This document shows positions 29,596 through 36,615 of a DNA stretch of 36,615 bases, piece by piece. The stretch lies in contig CAZJDB010000115.1 of NCBI GenBank assembly GCA_964544695.1, forward strand, positions 1-36,615, read 5' to 3'. Numbering within the stretch: the first letter of the stretch is position 1; every line of letters begins with the position of its first letter. The notes under the pieces are model-generated. The model did no database searches. It was not told the origin of the DNA and saw only the letters and a list, made by a program, of their open reading frames with translations. Source of the stretch: Dinghuibacter sp964544695 (lineage in GTDB: Bacteria > Bacteroidota > Bacteroidia > Chitinophagales > Chitinophagaceae). The translations under genes and the position numbers were made by a program.

Positions 29596-31788
29596 ATGAA
29601 ATACCTTCTTGCGCTGCTCCTTCTGATTTGCGGGCGCGCCGCTGCGCAAACGCCGGATTCGCTGTTGCGCGAGTTGACTTTAACTGAAAAAATATCTCTA
29701 CTCGGATTTGTCAGTCCTGGGGTGCCCCGGTTGAATATCCCTTCTTATGTATGGTGGAATGAAGGACTGCACGGGGTTGCGCGGGCGGGCGAGGCGACGG
29801 TGTTTCCACAGGCTATCGGCGCGGCGGCCAGTTTCGACCGGGATTTACTGTTCAGGGAAGCCGATGCTATTTCCACGGAGGCGCGCGCAAAGTACAATTT
29901 GAGCGTGGCGGAAGGGCGCCGGCAACAATACATGGGGTTGACCTTTTGGTCTCCTAACATCAATATTTATCGCGATCCCCGGTGGGGGCGGGGGCAAGAG
30001 ACCTATGGGGAAGATCCTTACCTGACGGGGCAGATGGGATCTAGCTACGTGAGGGGAATACAGGGGCCCACTCCTGAAGGCGAATTGAAAGCGGCGGCCT
30101 GCGCCAAGCACTTTGCGGTACACAGCGGACCGGAATCGATGCGCCACCGCATCGATGTGCGGATCGGAGAGGAGGATCTGAGAGAGACGTATTTACCTGC
30201 TTTCGAGACGGTGGTGCACGTGGGCGTAGAAGCCGTGATGTGCGCCTATAACCGCGTCAATGGCGAACCATGCTGTACGGGGACCACGTTGCTGCGCGAC
30301 ATCTTACGTAATGAATGGCACTTTGATGGCCACATCGTGACGGATTGCGGGGCCCTGGATGATATATGGATGACGCACAAAGCCCTGCCCGATCGCGTTT
30401 CGGTAGCCGCCGCGGCCATCAAGGCGGGGGTCAATATGGATTGTTCGGATTTGTTGCAGGCGGATGCGCTTCAGGCTGTCAAGCGGGGCCTGATTACGGA
30501 GGCGGATATTGACAGCGCCCTGCTGCCCGACTTGGAGACGGCTTACCGGTTGGGATTGTATTCGTCCGGAGGACGATACGCGTCTTATGGTTCGGATAGT
30601 GTGGGCAATGAATATCATCGTTCGCTCGCTTTGAAGATGGCGGAGGAAAGCATGGTCCTTCTAAAGAATGACGGGACGTTGCCCCTTCGGGCATCGGACG
30701 TTTCCAAGTTGTTGGTCACGGGCCCTAATGCCTTCAATGCGGATGCCTTGATGGGGAATTACCACGGCGTTTCTTCCCGTATGGTGACGTTCCTGGAGGG
30801 AATTACGGCTGCTATGGGACCCGCCACGGGCGTAGAATACGACATGGGGTGATCCAATGACGACACGCTCCACTTCGGAGGCACATGGGTGGCCAGCAAC
30901 AGCGACGTCACGGTGGCCGTGATTGGTCTTACGCCCGTGGTGGAAGGGGAGGAGGGGGATGCTTTTCTTTCCGGGGGAGATCGGACTTCGCTGGCATTGC
31001 CCGCGGGGCAGATTGCCTTCATCAAGGCTTTGCGGAAGGCAACGCGCAAACCGATCATCGCCGTAATAACGGGGGGTGGTGCGCTCGATGTTCGTTCCAT
31101 CGCGCCCTATGTGAATGCGATCTTGCTGGCCTGGTATCCCGGAGAAGAGGGGGGGACGGCCCTGGCAAATATCTTGTTCGGGCGTGTTTCACCTTCGGGG
31201 CACTTGCCCGTGACATTTTATAATTCCGTGAATGATTTGCCACCCTTCGAGGATTACAGCATGGAAGGCAGAACGTATCGGTATTTCAAGGGGGCGGTGG
31301 AATTTCCCTTCGGGTATGGGTTGAGCTATGGGCAATTTGAATACACGTGGTACAATAAGCCTGTCGCCTGGGGGCCCAACCGGGCCCAAAGCGTAGTCCC
31401 CGGGTGGCATACTTTCGTCCTTTCCCCCAAACAGCTTGAGGCAATGAAAAGAGATGATTACAAACCCGAGTTCACCAAAAAAGATGTTGTCTATTTCAGC
31501 ACTTTCGTCCGGAATCTTAATGGTATACCAGCTACGGCCGTGCCCCAAGTATATGTGGAATATCCCGCCATCGCCGGAGGTAAAAGAATGCCTATCAAAG
31601 AGTTAAAGGAATTCGCAAGGGTGGAGCCTTCGGATAGCGTGGCTGCATTCCTTTTGGTGATGCAGGATCTGAAAAAATGGGATCCGGTCCGGCACGCGTG
31701 GCGGGTATATCCTGGAGTATACCGCCTGGTCATCGGTGAAAATGCGCTGGACGAAAAACTGGCTTGCTCATTCATAATAAAAAAGTAA
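29596..31788 (+). pseudogene. GH3 beta-xylosidase/beta-glucosidase gene interrupted by one in-frame TGA
   Basis: One continuous frame of 731 codons with a single internal stop, TGA at 30850-30852. The upstream part (418 residues) has a signal peptide (MKYLLALLLLICGRAAAQ) and the GH3 barrel: VWWNEGLHGVAR, SPNINIYRDPRWGRGQETYGEDPYL, AACAKHFAVHSGPE, and the nucleophile region VTDCGALDDI, a form seen in xylosidase-like GH3. The downstream part in the same frame continues with SNDDTLHFGGTW, AVIGLTPVVEGEEGDAF, the alpha/beta sandwich (AWYPGEEGGTALANILFG) and a C-terminal FN3-like domain. Homologues usually have Cys after the Gly preceding the stop (GC-type), so TGC or TGT to TGA is the simplest change. 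It may be a recent pseudogene, a sequencing error, or a gene read through. If translated separately, the second half could start at a GTG at 30889, but each half lacks essential parts. Confidence 0.85.
30850..30852 (+). other. In-frame TGA codon inside the GH3 gene at a usual Cys position
   Basis: Context YDMG-TGA-SNDD. The frame before and after is the same, and both sides show intact GH3 sequence. The 40 nt downstream contain only a weak CTCC/GGAG hairpin with a 5-nt loop and no GGU-type apical loop, so a bacterial selenocysteine element is not evident. Confidence 0.9.
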
Positions 31789-31872
31789 TATATAATAGAA
31801 GGGGTAAGGGATGCGTTACTTTTTGTACCTTTAGGGTGATATAAAATCCGCCCTATCGAAACCTGTTAACTC

Positions 31873-32811
31873 ATGGCTCCTGCTTCCGTTTGTTTCCTGG
31901 GATTTTTCCTGCTCATGGCCCGCACGGGAAATGCGCAAGATGAATTTTTGGATTCACTCGAAGGCAGGGTGGTTATCTCCGGGACGCGCCTGTCCCTGAT
32001 TCCCCCCAGCGGCTGGGCCCAAAGCAATATGTTTCCTGGCATTCTGAAGGAGGATGGAAGGTCCGTCATCCAGGTGTACGATCTGCCCGATGGTAATTTC
32101 TTCAGGGATGGAAACAGCTTCACCACCGAAAATTTTCAAAGCAAGGGGGCCCACATCCTGGCTTTCAAACAACTCAAGGTGGCGGGCTTCCCGGCCAAGT
32201 TCTGTTACATGCAGGGGGACTCGGCTAAACGCATCATGGCCCTGATCTTCGGGGATTCCACTTTTTCTACCACCCTTATTGGATTGTATCCGGATACGGC
32301 GCTGTCGACGGGTCAGGCCATCCGGGATGTCTTTGCCTCTATCCATTATAAGAAGGCGCAGGCCATCGATCCATTCCGGACAGCGCCGTTCATTGTCGAC
32401 TCGGAGCCCTGGCGCTTCGCCTTGTATAGCAAGCCCTTGTTTATTTACAGCCTCGATGGAAAGGAACCTGCACCGGACCGACCCTTTCTTACCATTACTC
32501 CCTATCCCAGGAAGGAGGGCGTTTCCCTGCAGGATGTCTCCGAAGGGCTGATCATTAAGGACATGGAGAACGGTTTGCAGAACCCCATTCTAAACCATAT
32601 TTCCCTGGATTCGGTCAACGGTTATGTGGCGTACGAGGTCGAGATCCGCTGCGAACTGGGCGGCCAAACGGGGGTCCTGTATCAGTTTCTGGCTTCCGGA
32701 GGAGACTATACGATCGTCATTGAAGGAGTTGCCAATACAGATATTGAATCCAATGTTGAATCTTTTCGAAAGCTTGCGCATACGATCCGCATTAAAATCC
32801 AATCCCAATGA
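31873..32811 (+). CDS. Exported protein of unknown function
   Basis: 312 residues with a signal peptide (MAPASVCFLGFFLLMARTGNAQ). The mature part looks like two related alpha/beta modules: residues 30-155 (GTRLSLIPPSGWAQSNMFPGILKEDGRSVIQVYDL...FASIHYKK) and 165-312 (APFIVDSEPWRFALYSKPLFIYSLDG...FRKLAHTIRIK). Each starts with a strand-rich segment and ends with a helix plus strand, the general look of PsbP/DUF1795-like folds. This is a pattern impression only; no family is named. Its stop overlaps the start of the thioredoxin-like gene by 4 bp (ATGA), so the two are translationally coupled. The 84-bp upstream gap (31789-31872) is AT-rich and probably holds the promoter; TACTTTTTG at 31817 is one base longer than the -7 consensus. 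Confidence 0.75.
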   Translation: MAPASVCFLGFFLLMARTGNAQDEFLDSLEGRVVISGTRLSLIPPSGWAQSNMFPGILKEDGRSVIQVYDLPDGNFFRDGNSFTTENFQSKGAHILAFKQLKVAGFPAKFCYMQGDSAKRIMALIFGDSTFSTTLIGLYPDTALSTGQAIRDVFASIHYKKAQAIDPFRTAPFIVDSEPWRFALYSKPLFIYSLDGKEPAPDRPFLTITPYPRKEGVSLQDVSEGLIIKDMENGLQNPILNHISLDSVNGYVAYEVEIRCELGGQTGVLYQFLASGGDYTIVIEGVANTDIESNVESFRKLAHTIRIKIQSQ

Positions 32812-33308
32812 AAACAGCATGCTTTTTTATATTGATCTGGGTATCGATGGCGGCGTCTCCCCGGCGCCATGCTTCGGCGACGCTGCTCCAGTCCCCAAAT
32901 GGGGTAACGACTTCCTGGGAGGATATCCTGCACCGGTACACAGGGAAGGTCATCTACCTGGACCTGTGGGCTAGTTGGTGCGGGCCTTGCCGTCACCAGG
33001 AACCCTTCCTCGAGGCGCTGAGGACCGAATTCAAATCCGATTCCATCGTATTCCTCAGCATCAGTATCGACGCGGATCCGCGGGACTGGCAGGATGCCCT
33101 TGCGGAAATGGGCGGCCATGATGAGGCGACTTTTTTGTTGTTGGATGGGAAGCATTCGGAATTGAATAGTACGCTCCATATACATGGGGTTCCCCGTTTT
33201 GCTTTGCTGGACAGGAATGGGAAGTTTGTGGATAAGGATGCGCCTTTTCCTTCGAATCCGGAGATCGAGGGGAGGCTAAAGGCCCTGTTGAATTTAGGCA
33301 AAAATTGA
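32808..33308 (+). CDS. TlpA-like periplasmic thioredoxin-fold protein
   Basis: 166 residues. A short N-terminal signal or anchor (MKTACFFILIWVSMAAS) is followed by a thioredoxin fold: VIYLDLWASWCGPCRHQEP with active-site Cys58 and Cys61, SIVFLSISIDADPRDW, and the cis-Pro loop HIHGVPRFALLDRNGKFV. It probably catalyses thiol-disulfide exchange in the periplasm; WCGPC is typical of reducing TlpA/ResA-type proteins. It overlaps the upstream exported unknown by 4 bp, which suggests that protein (with at least two Cys in its mature part) is a client or partner. It is followed by an AT-rich spacer. Confidence 0.9.
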   Translation: MKTACFFILIWVSMAASPRRHASATLLQSPNGVTTSWEDILHRYTGKVIYLDLWASWCGPCRHQEPFLEALRTEFKSDSIVFLSISIDADPRDWQDALAEMGGHDEATFLLLDGKHSELNSTLHIHGVPRFALLDRNGKFVDKDAPFPSNPEIEGRLKALLNLGKN

Positions 33309-33337
33309 ATAAAATGGGTTAAAATTTATTCTTTGCC
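33297..33337. repeat. Imperfect inverted repeat across the end of the thioredoxin-like gene
   Basis: GGCAAA (33297-33302) and GAATAAA (33307-33313) pair with TTTATTC (33325-33331) and TTTGCC (33332-33337). This gives a 13-bp stem with a 4-nt bulge (AATT) and an 11-nt loop. No U tract follows, so it is not a standard intrinsic terminator; it may protect or end the mRNA. It begins the 170-bp AT-rich spacer 33309-33478, in which I see no gene and no clear promoter. Confidence 0.45.
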
Positions 33338-33478
33338 CGTATAAACTGACAATTTCAGGAATGATTTATGCGGTTATGTAAAAATTAAATTAATCTCTTT
33401 ATAGGGCGAATTCTTCACGTATTTTGTTTATAGATTCTATATATTACGGATATTAACCCCTGAATTATTTAAAACGAC

Positions 33479-33718
33479 ATGGTACGATTTAAAAGGCAGT
33501 ATCAGACTTCATTCCTTTTCCCAAAATTAAGTTTCCTCTCTGGAATGGGCAGCGTTTTCAACCTTGCTGGTAATTATTATAATTTTAATTATAGTGATAC
33601 TCCGGCTGAAGCGGATTCAAAAGCATTGGAAAATGATTGGGGGGTCATTGGGGAAGATTTGTCGGAGACCATGGAAAGAAATCCAGTGAACAGCTTCCAA
33701 AAGACTCCTCCCCTTTAA
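33479..33718 (+). CDS. Small protein of unknown function (79 residues)
   Basis: A 79-residue polar protein with a basic N-terminus (MVRFKRQYQTSFLFPKLSFLSGMGSVFNLAGNYYNFNYS) and an acidic C-terminal half (PAEADSKALENDWGVIGEDLSETME). The segment FLSGMGSVFNLAGNYY may be a weak amphipathic or membrane-associated helix. It resembles small proteins I have seen beside DUF2335 genes in Bacteroidota, but no function is known to me. It is AT-richer than the flanking genes and lies 9 bp upstream of the DUF2335-like gene on the same strand, so the two form a pair. Confidence 0.6.
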   Translation: MVRFKRQYQTSFLFPKLSFLSGMGSVFNLAGNYYNFNYSDTPAEADSKALENDWGVIGEDLSETMERNPVNSFQKTPPL

Positions 33719-33727
33719 TCGTCTCCA

Positions 33728-34156
33728 ATGGCTGAGGATTCCAACGATAGGCAAAGGGAAGAAATTCCTCCGGAGTTTAGGGCCATTATTCTGGCCTTAT
33801 CGGAAAAGGACCCAGAAAAAGCGTTTGCTCTCTGGATTCAATGGAAGGGCCCGTTACCACCTCCTCAACTACTTGCAAAATATGATGAGATAATGCCCGG
33901 TCTTGCGGACAGGTTGACGAAAATGGCCGAGTTACAGTTAGTACATCGTACAGAATTAGAAAAAAATGCTATCCCAGAGGATCAACGTCAAAGCAAAAGG
34001 GGTCAACTTTTTGCGTTTATCCTTGCCTTGACCTTTTTGGTTGCAGCCTTTATTTTAATCGTTGAGGGTAAGGAAACACCGGGCACCATCATTGGAAGTG
34101 TCGATTTAGTCGCTTTGGTTACAGTGTTTATAACCGGTAGGCCAAAAACCAAGTGA
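33728..34156 (+). CDS. DUF2335-like small membrane protein
   Basis: 142 residues. A soluble N-terminal half contains PPPQLLAKYDEIMPGLADRLTKMAELQLVHRTELEKNAI, the pattern of DUF2335 proteins. Two hydrophobic helices follow (GQLFAFILALTFLVAAFILIVEG and IIGSVDLVALVTVFITG), separated by a short turn. It is an inner-membrane protein with both ends probably cytoplasmic. Function is unknown. It is paired with the 79-residue gene just upstream; both are AT-richer than the surrounding genes, which may mean separate acquisition. Its TGA stop touches the start region of the DUF885 gene. Confidence 0.8.
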   Translation: MAEDSNDRQREEIPPEFRAIILALSEKDPEKAFALWIQWKGPLPPPQLLAKYDEIMPGLADRLTKMAELQLVHRTELEKNAIPEDQRQSKRGQLFAFILALTFLVAAFILIVEGKETPGTIIGSVDLVALVTVFITGRPKTK

Positions 34157-34158
34157 TT

Positions 34159-35916
34159 ATGCATATACGGATACTGCTGTCATTCGGCCTGCTGGCCGTG
34201 TTTACCTCCTGTCACCAAGGCACCCCCGCTCCCGGGACCGGCAACGCCGATAGCGCCTTTCAGGCCCTGGCGAAAAATTACATCAAAGGATACCTCGACT
34301 GGAGGCCACAAGGCGGCGTGGCGCTGGGTTTCCACCAGTACGATACGCAAGTCACCAATGTCAGTGCATCCTCCATCGAGTCGGAAATCAGCCGGATCAA
34401 GGTGGCGGATAGCCTGATGGCTTTTATCGATACAACCGCGCTGTCTCCACAGGCCTACGAAGATTACCGAATCCTCAAACTGGAAATCGATAACGAGCTT
34501 TTAAACTTCGTGGACGAAAAGACATTTTCCACCAACCCCATGAATTACGCACAGTTGGTGGACCTGAATGGGTACATCAAAAGGGATTTTGCCCCCCTCG
34601 ATTACCGTGTCCGATGCATGATCAAGGTGGAGGAACAGTTTCCCGAGATGTATGCGCAGGCCAAATTGAACCTGGAGGATTCGCTGGCCAGGCCCCTGGT
34701 CGATATGGCGATCGAGATATCCAAGGGAACCGCGGCATTCCTGGGTGGCGACTTGCTGGTGGCATTGAAGGGAGTCAACAACGATTCGTTGATGAAGGCA
34801 TTTACGGCAGTCAACCAAAAGGCCATCGCCTCCATCAATGATTATGTGCGCTATCTCCAAACGGTGAAGCTGCCTAAGTCGAATAATCACTTTGCTTTGG
34901 GAGAGGAGAAGTATAGGAAAATGCTCCGTTTCGTCGAGATGATCGACCTGCCCCCGGAAAAGGTGCTGGAAATCGGGATGGCAGAGTTGAAAAAGGAGCA
35001 GGGGGTTTTCAATGCAGCGGCACATATCATTAACCCGAACAAAACGCCCGTGGAGGTGTACAAAGACGTAGAAAAGGAACACCCTACAGCGGACAGCTTG
35101 CTTCCGGAGGTGGGTAATCACCTGGAAGGCATTCGTCAATTCCTGATCGACCATAACATCATCACGATGCCCTCCGAGGTCCGCATAAAGGTAAAGGAAA
35201 CGCCACCCTATGCGCGGGCCTGGACGACCGCCAGTTGTGACGTACCGGGGCCCTTCGAGACGAAGGCTACGGAGGCCTACTATTATGTCACTCCGGTCGA
35301 TCCCTCCTGGACGCCTCAGCAAAAGGAGGATTGGCTGGCGACCTTCAACTATTATACAACCGACGTGGTTACGATCCACGAGGCTTATCCCGGGCACTAT
35401 ACGCAGTTCCTCCACCTGAATGCATCGGGGGCCACGGATTTGGAAAAGATTTTCTCCAGCTATGCCTACGTGGAAGGGTGGGCTCATTATACGGAAAAGA
35501 TGATGCTGGACGAAGGATACGGCAACAATGGAGATGTGGTCAAGGCGGCCAAATACAGGATCGCGCAATCGGGGGACGCCCTGCTGAGGATTTGCCGGCT
35601 TTGCGTTTCGATCAAAATGCATTGCATGGGCGCCAGTGTGGATGAAGGGACGAAGTTTTTCATGGACAATTGGTACCAGGGGGAAAAGCCGAGCCGGGTG
35701 GAAGCGATGCGTGGTACGTTCGATCCTCTTTACTTGTTTTATACGGTGGGTAAGCTGGAAATTCTAAAGCTGCGCGCGGATTACCAGCAACAGGAAGGGG
35801 CCAACTATTCTCTAAAGAAATTCAACGACGCAATGGTGGATCACGGGATGCCGCCCATACGCCTGCTCAGAGAGGTGTTGCTGAAGGATAAGAGCAAATG
35901 GGGGGAGGTGCTTTGA
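34159..35916 (+). CDS. DUF885 family lipoprotein, putative zinc metallopeptidase
   Basis: About 585 residues. A lipoprotein signal (MHIRILLSFGLLAVFTSC) predicts anchoring in the envelope. It is largely helical. The metallopeptidase-like motif HEAYPGH (starting His407, an HExxPGH variant of HExxH) is followed about 40 residues later by YVEGWAHYTEKM, with a likely third ligand Glu. These are the signature features of DUF885 proteins, thought to be peptidases with thermolysin/M32-like zinc sites. An in-frame GTG at 34153 overlaps the preceding stop; the ATG at 34159 is preferred for a compact lipoprotein signal. G+C returns to the local norm here. The substrate is unknown. Confidence 0.88.
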   Translation: MHIRILLSFGLLAVFTSCHQGTPAPGTGNADSAFQALAKNYIKGYLDWRPQGGVALGFHQYDTQVTNVSASSIESEISRIKVADSLMAFIDTTALSPQAYEDYRILKLEIDNELLNFVDEKTFSTNPMNYAQLVDLNGYIKRDFAPLDYRVRCMIKVEEQFPEMYAQAKLNLEDSLARPLVDMAIEISKGTAAFLGGDLLVALKGVNNDSLMKAFTAVNQKAIASINDYVRYLQTVKLPKSNNHFALGEEKYRKMLRFVEMIDLPPEKVLEIGMAELKKEQGVFNAAAHIINPNKTPVEVYKDVEKEHPTADSLLPEVGNHLEGIRQFLIDHNIITMPSEVRIKVKETPPYARAWTTASCDVPGPFETKATEAYYYVTPVDPSWTPQQKEDWLATFNYYTTDVVTIHEAYPGHYTQFLHLNASGATDLEKIFSSYAYVEGWAHYTEKMMLDEGYGNNGDVVKAAKYRIAQSGDALLRICRLCVSIKMHCMGASVDEGTKFFMDNWYQGEKPSRVEAMRGTFDPLYLFYTVGKLEILKLRADYQQQEGANYSLKKFNDAMVDHGMPPIRLLREVLLKDKSKWGEVL

Positions 35917-36615
35917 TGTGGTGGCCACGCGGGTTTGGGGGTCTTCCTTCGCTGGAGCGCATGCAGCAGTCACCGCATTTTGCGGATGGCGCATTTGTCA
36001 ATCCGGAGCCTACGGACATGCGGTTGCAGGGGGCTTCGTTTGCGAAGGTTTTTTGGGAGTTCTTTTTCAGAAAGCCGCGGCTCGCGGTGCCGCCGGGGCC
36101 GATACCCGTAGTTCGGGGCGCGCAAGGGCCGGGGCTGGTTTGGTTCGGGCATTCCTCGTATATGATCGTGTCCCCCGAAGCGCGCATCGTCGTCGATCCC
36201 GTTTTCAGTTTGCATACTTCTCCTTTTTCCTTCGGGGGCGCCAAGGCGTTTCCGGGGACGGAAGTGTTTTCGGTGGCGGATTTGGGGGTCGTGGATATCC
36301 TGGTGTTGACGCATGACCATTACGACCATCTGGACTATAAAACGGTATCGGCTTTGAAGCCTGGGGTTGTGGTGACCGCCTTAGGAGTCGGGGCGCACCT
36401 CAAACGGTGGGGGTATCCGGCGTCGCGGATCGTGGAATTGGATTGGGGCGCGTCTGTGTCGCCCAGGCCGGGCGTAACATTTACCGCAACGCCTGCTCGA
36501 CATTTTTCGGGGCGGCGCTTCAAGCGGAATCAGACTTTGTGGACGTCTTTCGTGTTGCAACTAGGAGATTTGCGGATATTTCTCGACCGTGGCGCCGCAG
36601 ATGATCCAGGTGCCG
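35916..36615 (+). CDS. MBL-fold metallohydrolase, UlaG/NAPE-PLD-like (3' partial)
   Basis: 233 codons, open through the right edge. The ATG at 35916 shares its first base with the TGA stop of the DUF885 gene, indicating translational coupling. After an N-terminal extension (ERMQQSPHFADGAFVNPEPTD) the beta-lactamase fold begins: VWFGHSSYMI, RIVVDPVF, then the metal motif THDHYDHLD with H133, H135, D137 and H138, and a later ligand-type His in PARHFSGRRF. This N-terminal form is typical of outer-sequence MBL hydrolases related to NAPE-PLD/RomA. It has no signal peptide. The last dozen codons (IFLDRGAADDPGA) do not show the GGDSGY-type motif expected at this point. Confidence 0.88.
   Translation, partial: MWWPRGFGGLPSLERMQQSPHFADGAFVNPEPTDMRLQGASFAKVFWEFFFRKPRLAVPPGPIPVVRGAQGPGLVWFGHSSYMIVSPEARIVVDPVFSLHTSPFSFGGAKAFPGTEVFSVADLGVVDILVLTHDHYDHLDYKTVSALKPGVVVTALGVGAHLKRWGYPASRIVELDWGASVSPRPGVTFTATPARHFSGRRFKRNQTLWTSFVLQLGDLRIFLDRGAADDPGA

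Noticed and set aside
30853..30895. A bacterial selenocysteine insertion hairpin after the GH3 TGA
   Set aside because: Only a 4-bp CTCC/GGAG stem with a 5-nt loop is seen; it lacks the GGU-type loop and a longer stem.
34501..35622. A 373-codon open frame antisense to the DUF885 gene
   Set aside because: It is a shadow of a gene with a clear HExxPGH motif.

Overview
The window comes from a member of the Bacteroidota, most likely a soil- or plant-associated Chitinophagaceae (inference). The evidence is a SusC/SusD pair, a hybrid two-component system (HTCS) regulator, DUF3857 proteins, many Cys-lipoproteins, weak Shine-Dalgarno signals and a moderately high G+C content. Coding density is very high. 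The longest gene-free gap is about 170 bp (33309-33478), so no stretch over 300 bp lacks a gene. No rRNA, tRNA, CRISPR array or insertion sequence was seen.

Left block (1-11.6 kb). Two overlapping signalling genes open the window: a GAF/histidine kinase with three receivers, cut by the left edge, and a receiver-kinase protein. A tightly coupled trio follows: two DUF3857/transglutaminase-like exported proteins and a peptidase E-like S51 hydrolase. Next come a convergent DUF1444-like protein with an extra C-terminal beta domain, a CTP-synthase-like amidotransferase-fold protein, and two small unknown proteins.

Middle block (11.6-16.3 kb). On the minus strand are a sedolisin (S53) peptidase and a Tat-exported sugar isomerase/epimerase-like protein carrying an internal 24-bp tandem repeat. 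An AI-2E family membrane protein lies on the plus strand, followed by a minus-strand ComA-type phosphosulfolactate synthase homologue.

Polysaccharide utilization locus (16.4-31.8 kb). The order is HTCS sensor/regulator, GH31 with a PA14 insert (alpha-xylosidase-like), SusC, SusD, surface glycan-binding protein, a strong intrinsic terminator, then a GH3 beta-xylosidase/beta-glucosidase. The set resembles a reduced xyloglucan locus: the surface proteins bind and import oligosaccharides, GH31 and GH3 trim them, and the HTCS senses a breakdown product and activates the locus. No endo-glucanase is in the window. The GH3 gene is interrupted by one in-frame TGA at a position where homologues usually have Cys, while both halves otherwise read intact in one frame. 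The region upstream of GH31 has two TAACATT direct repeats exactly 21 bp apart, a good candidate HTCS operator.

Right block (31.8-36.6 kb). This holds an exported unknown protein overlapping a TlpA-like thioredoxin, then an AT-rich islet with two small genes (one DUF2335-like), a DUF885 lipoprotein peptidase-like protein, and a metallo-beta-lactamase-fold hydrolase cut by the right edge.
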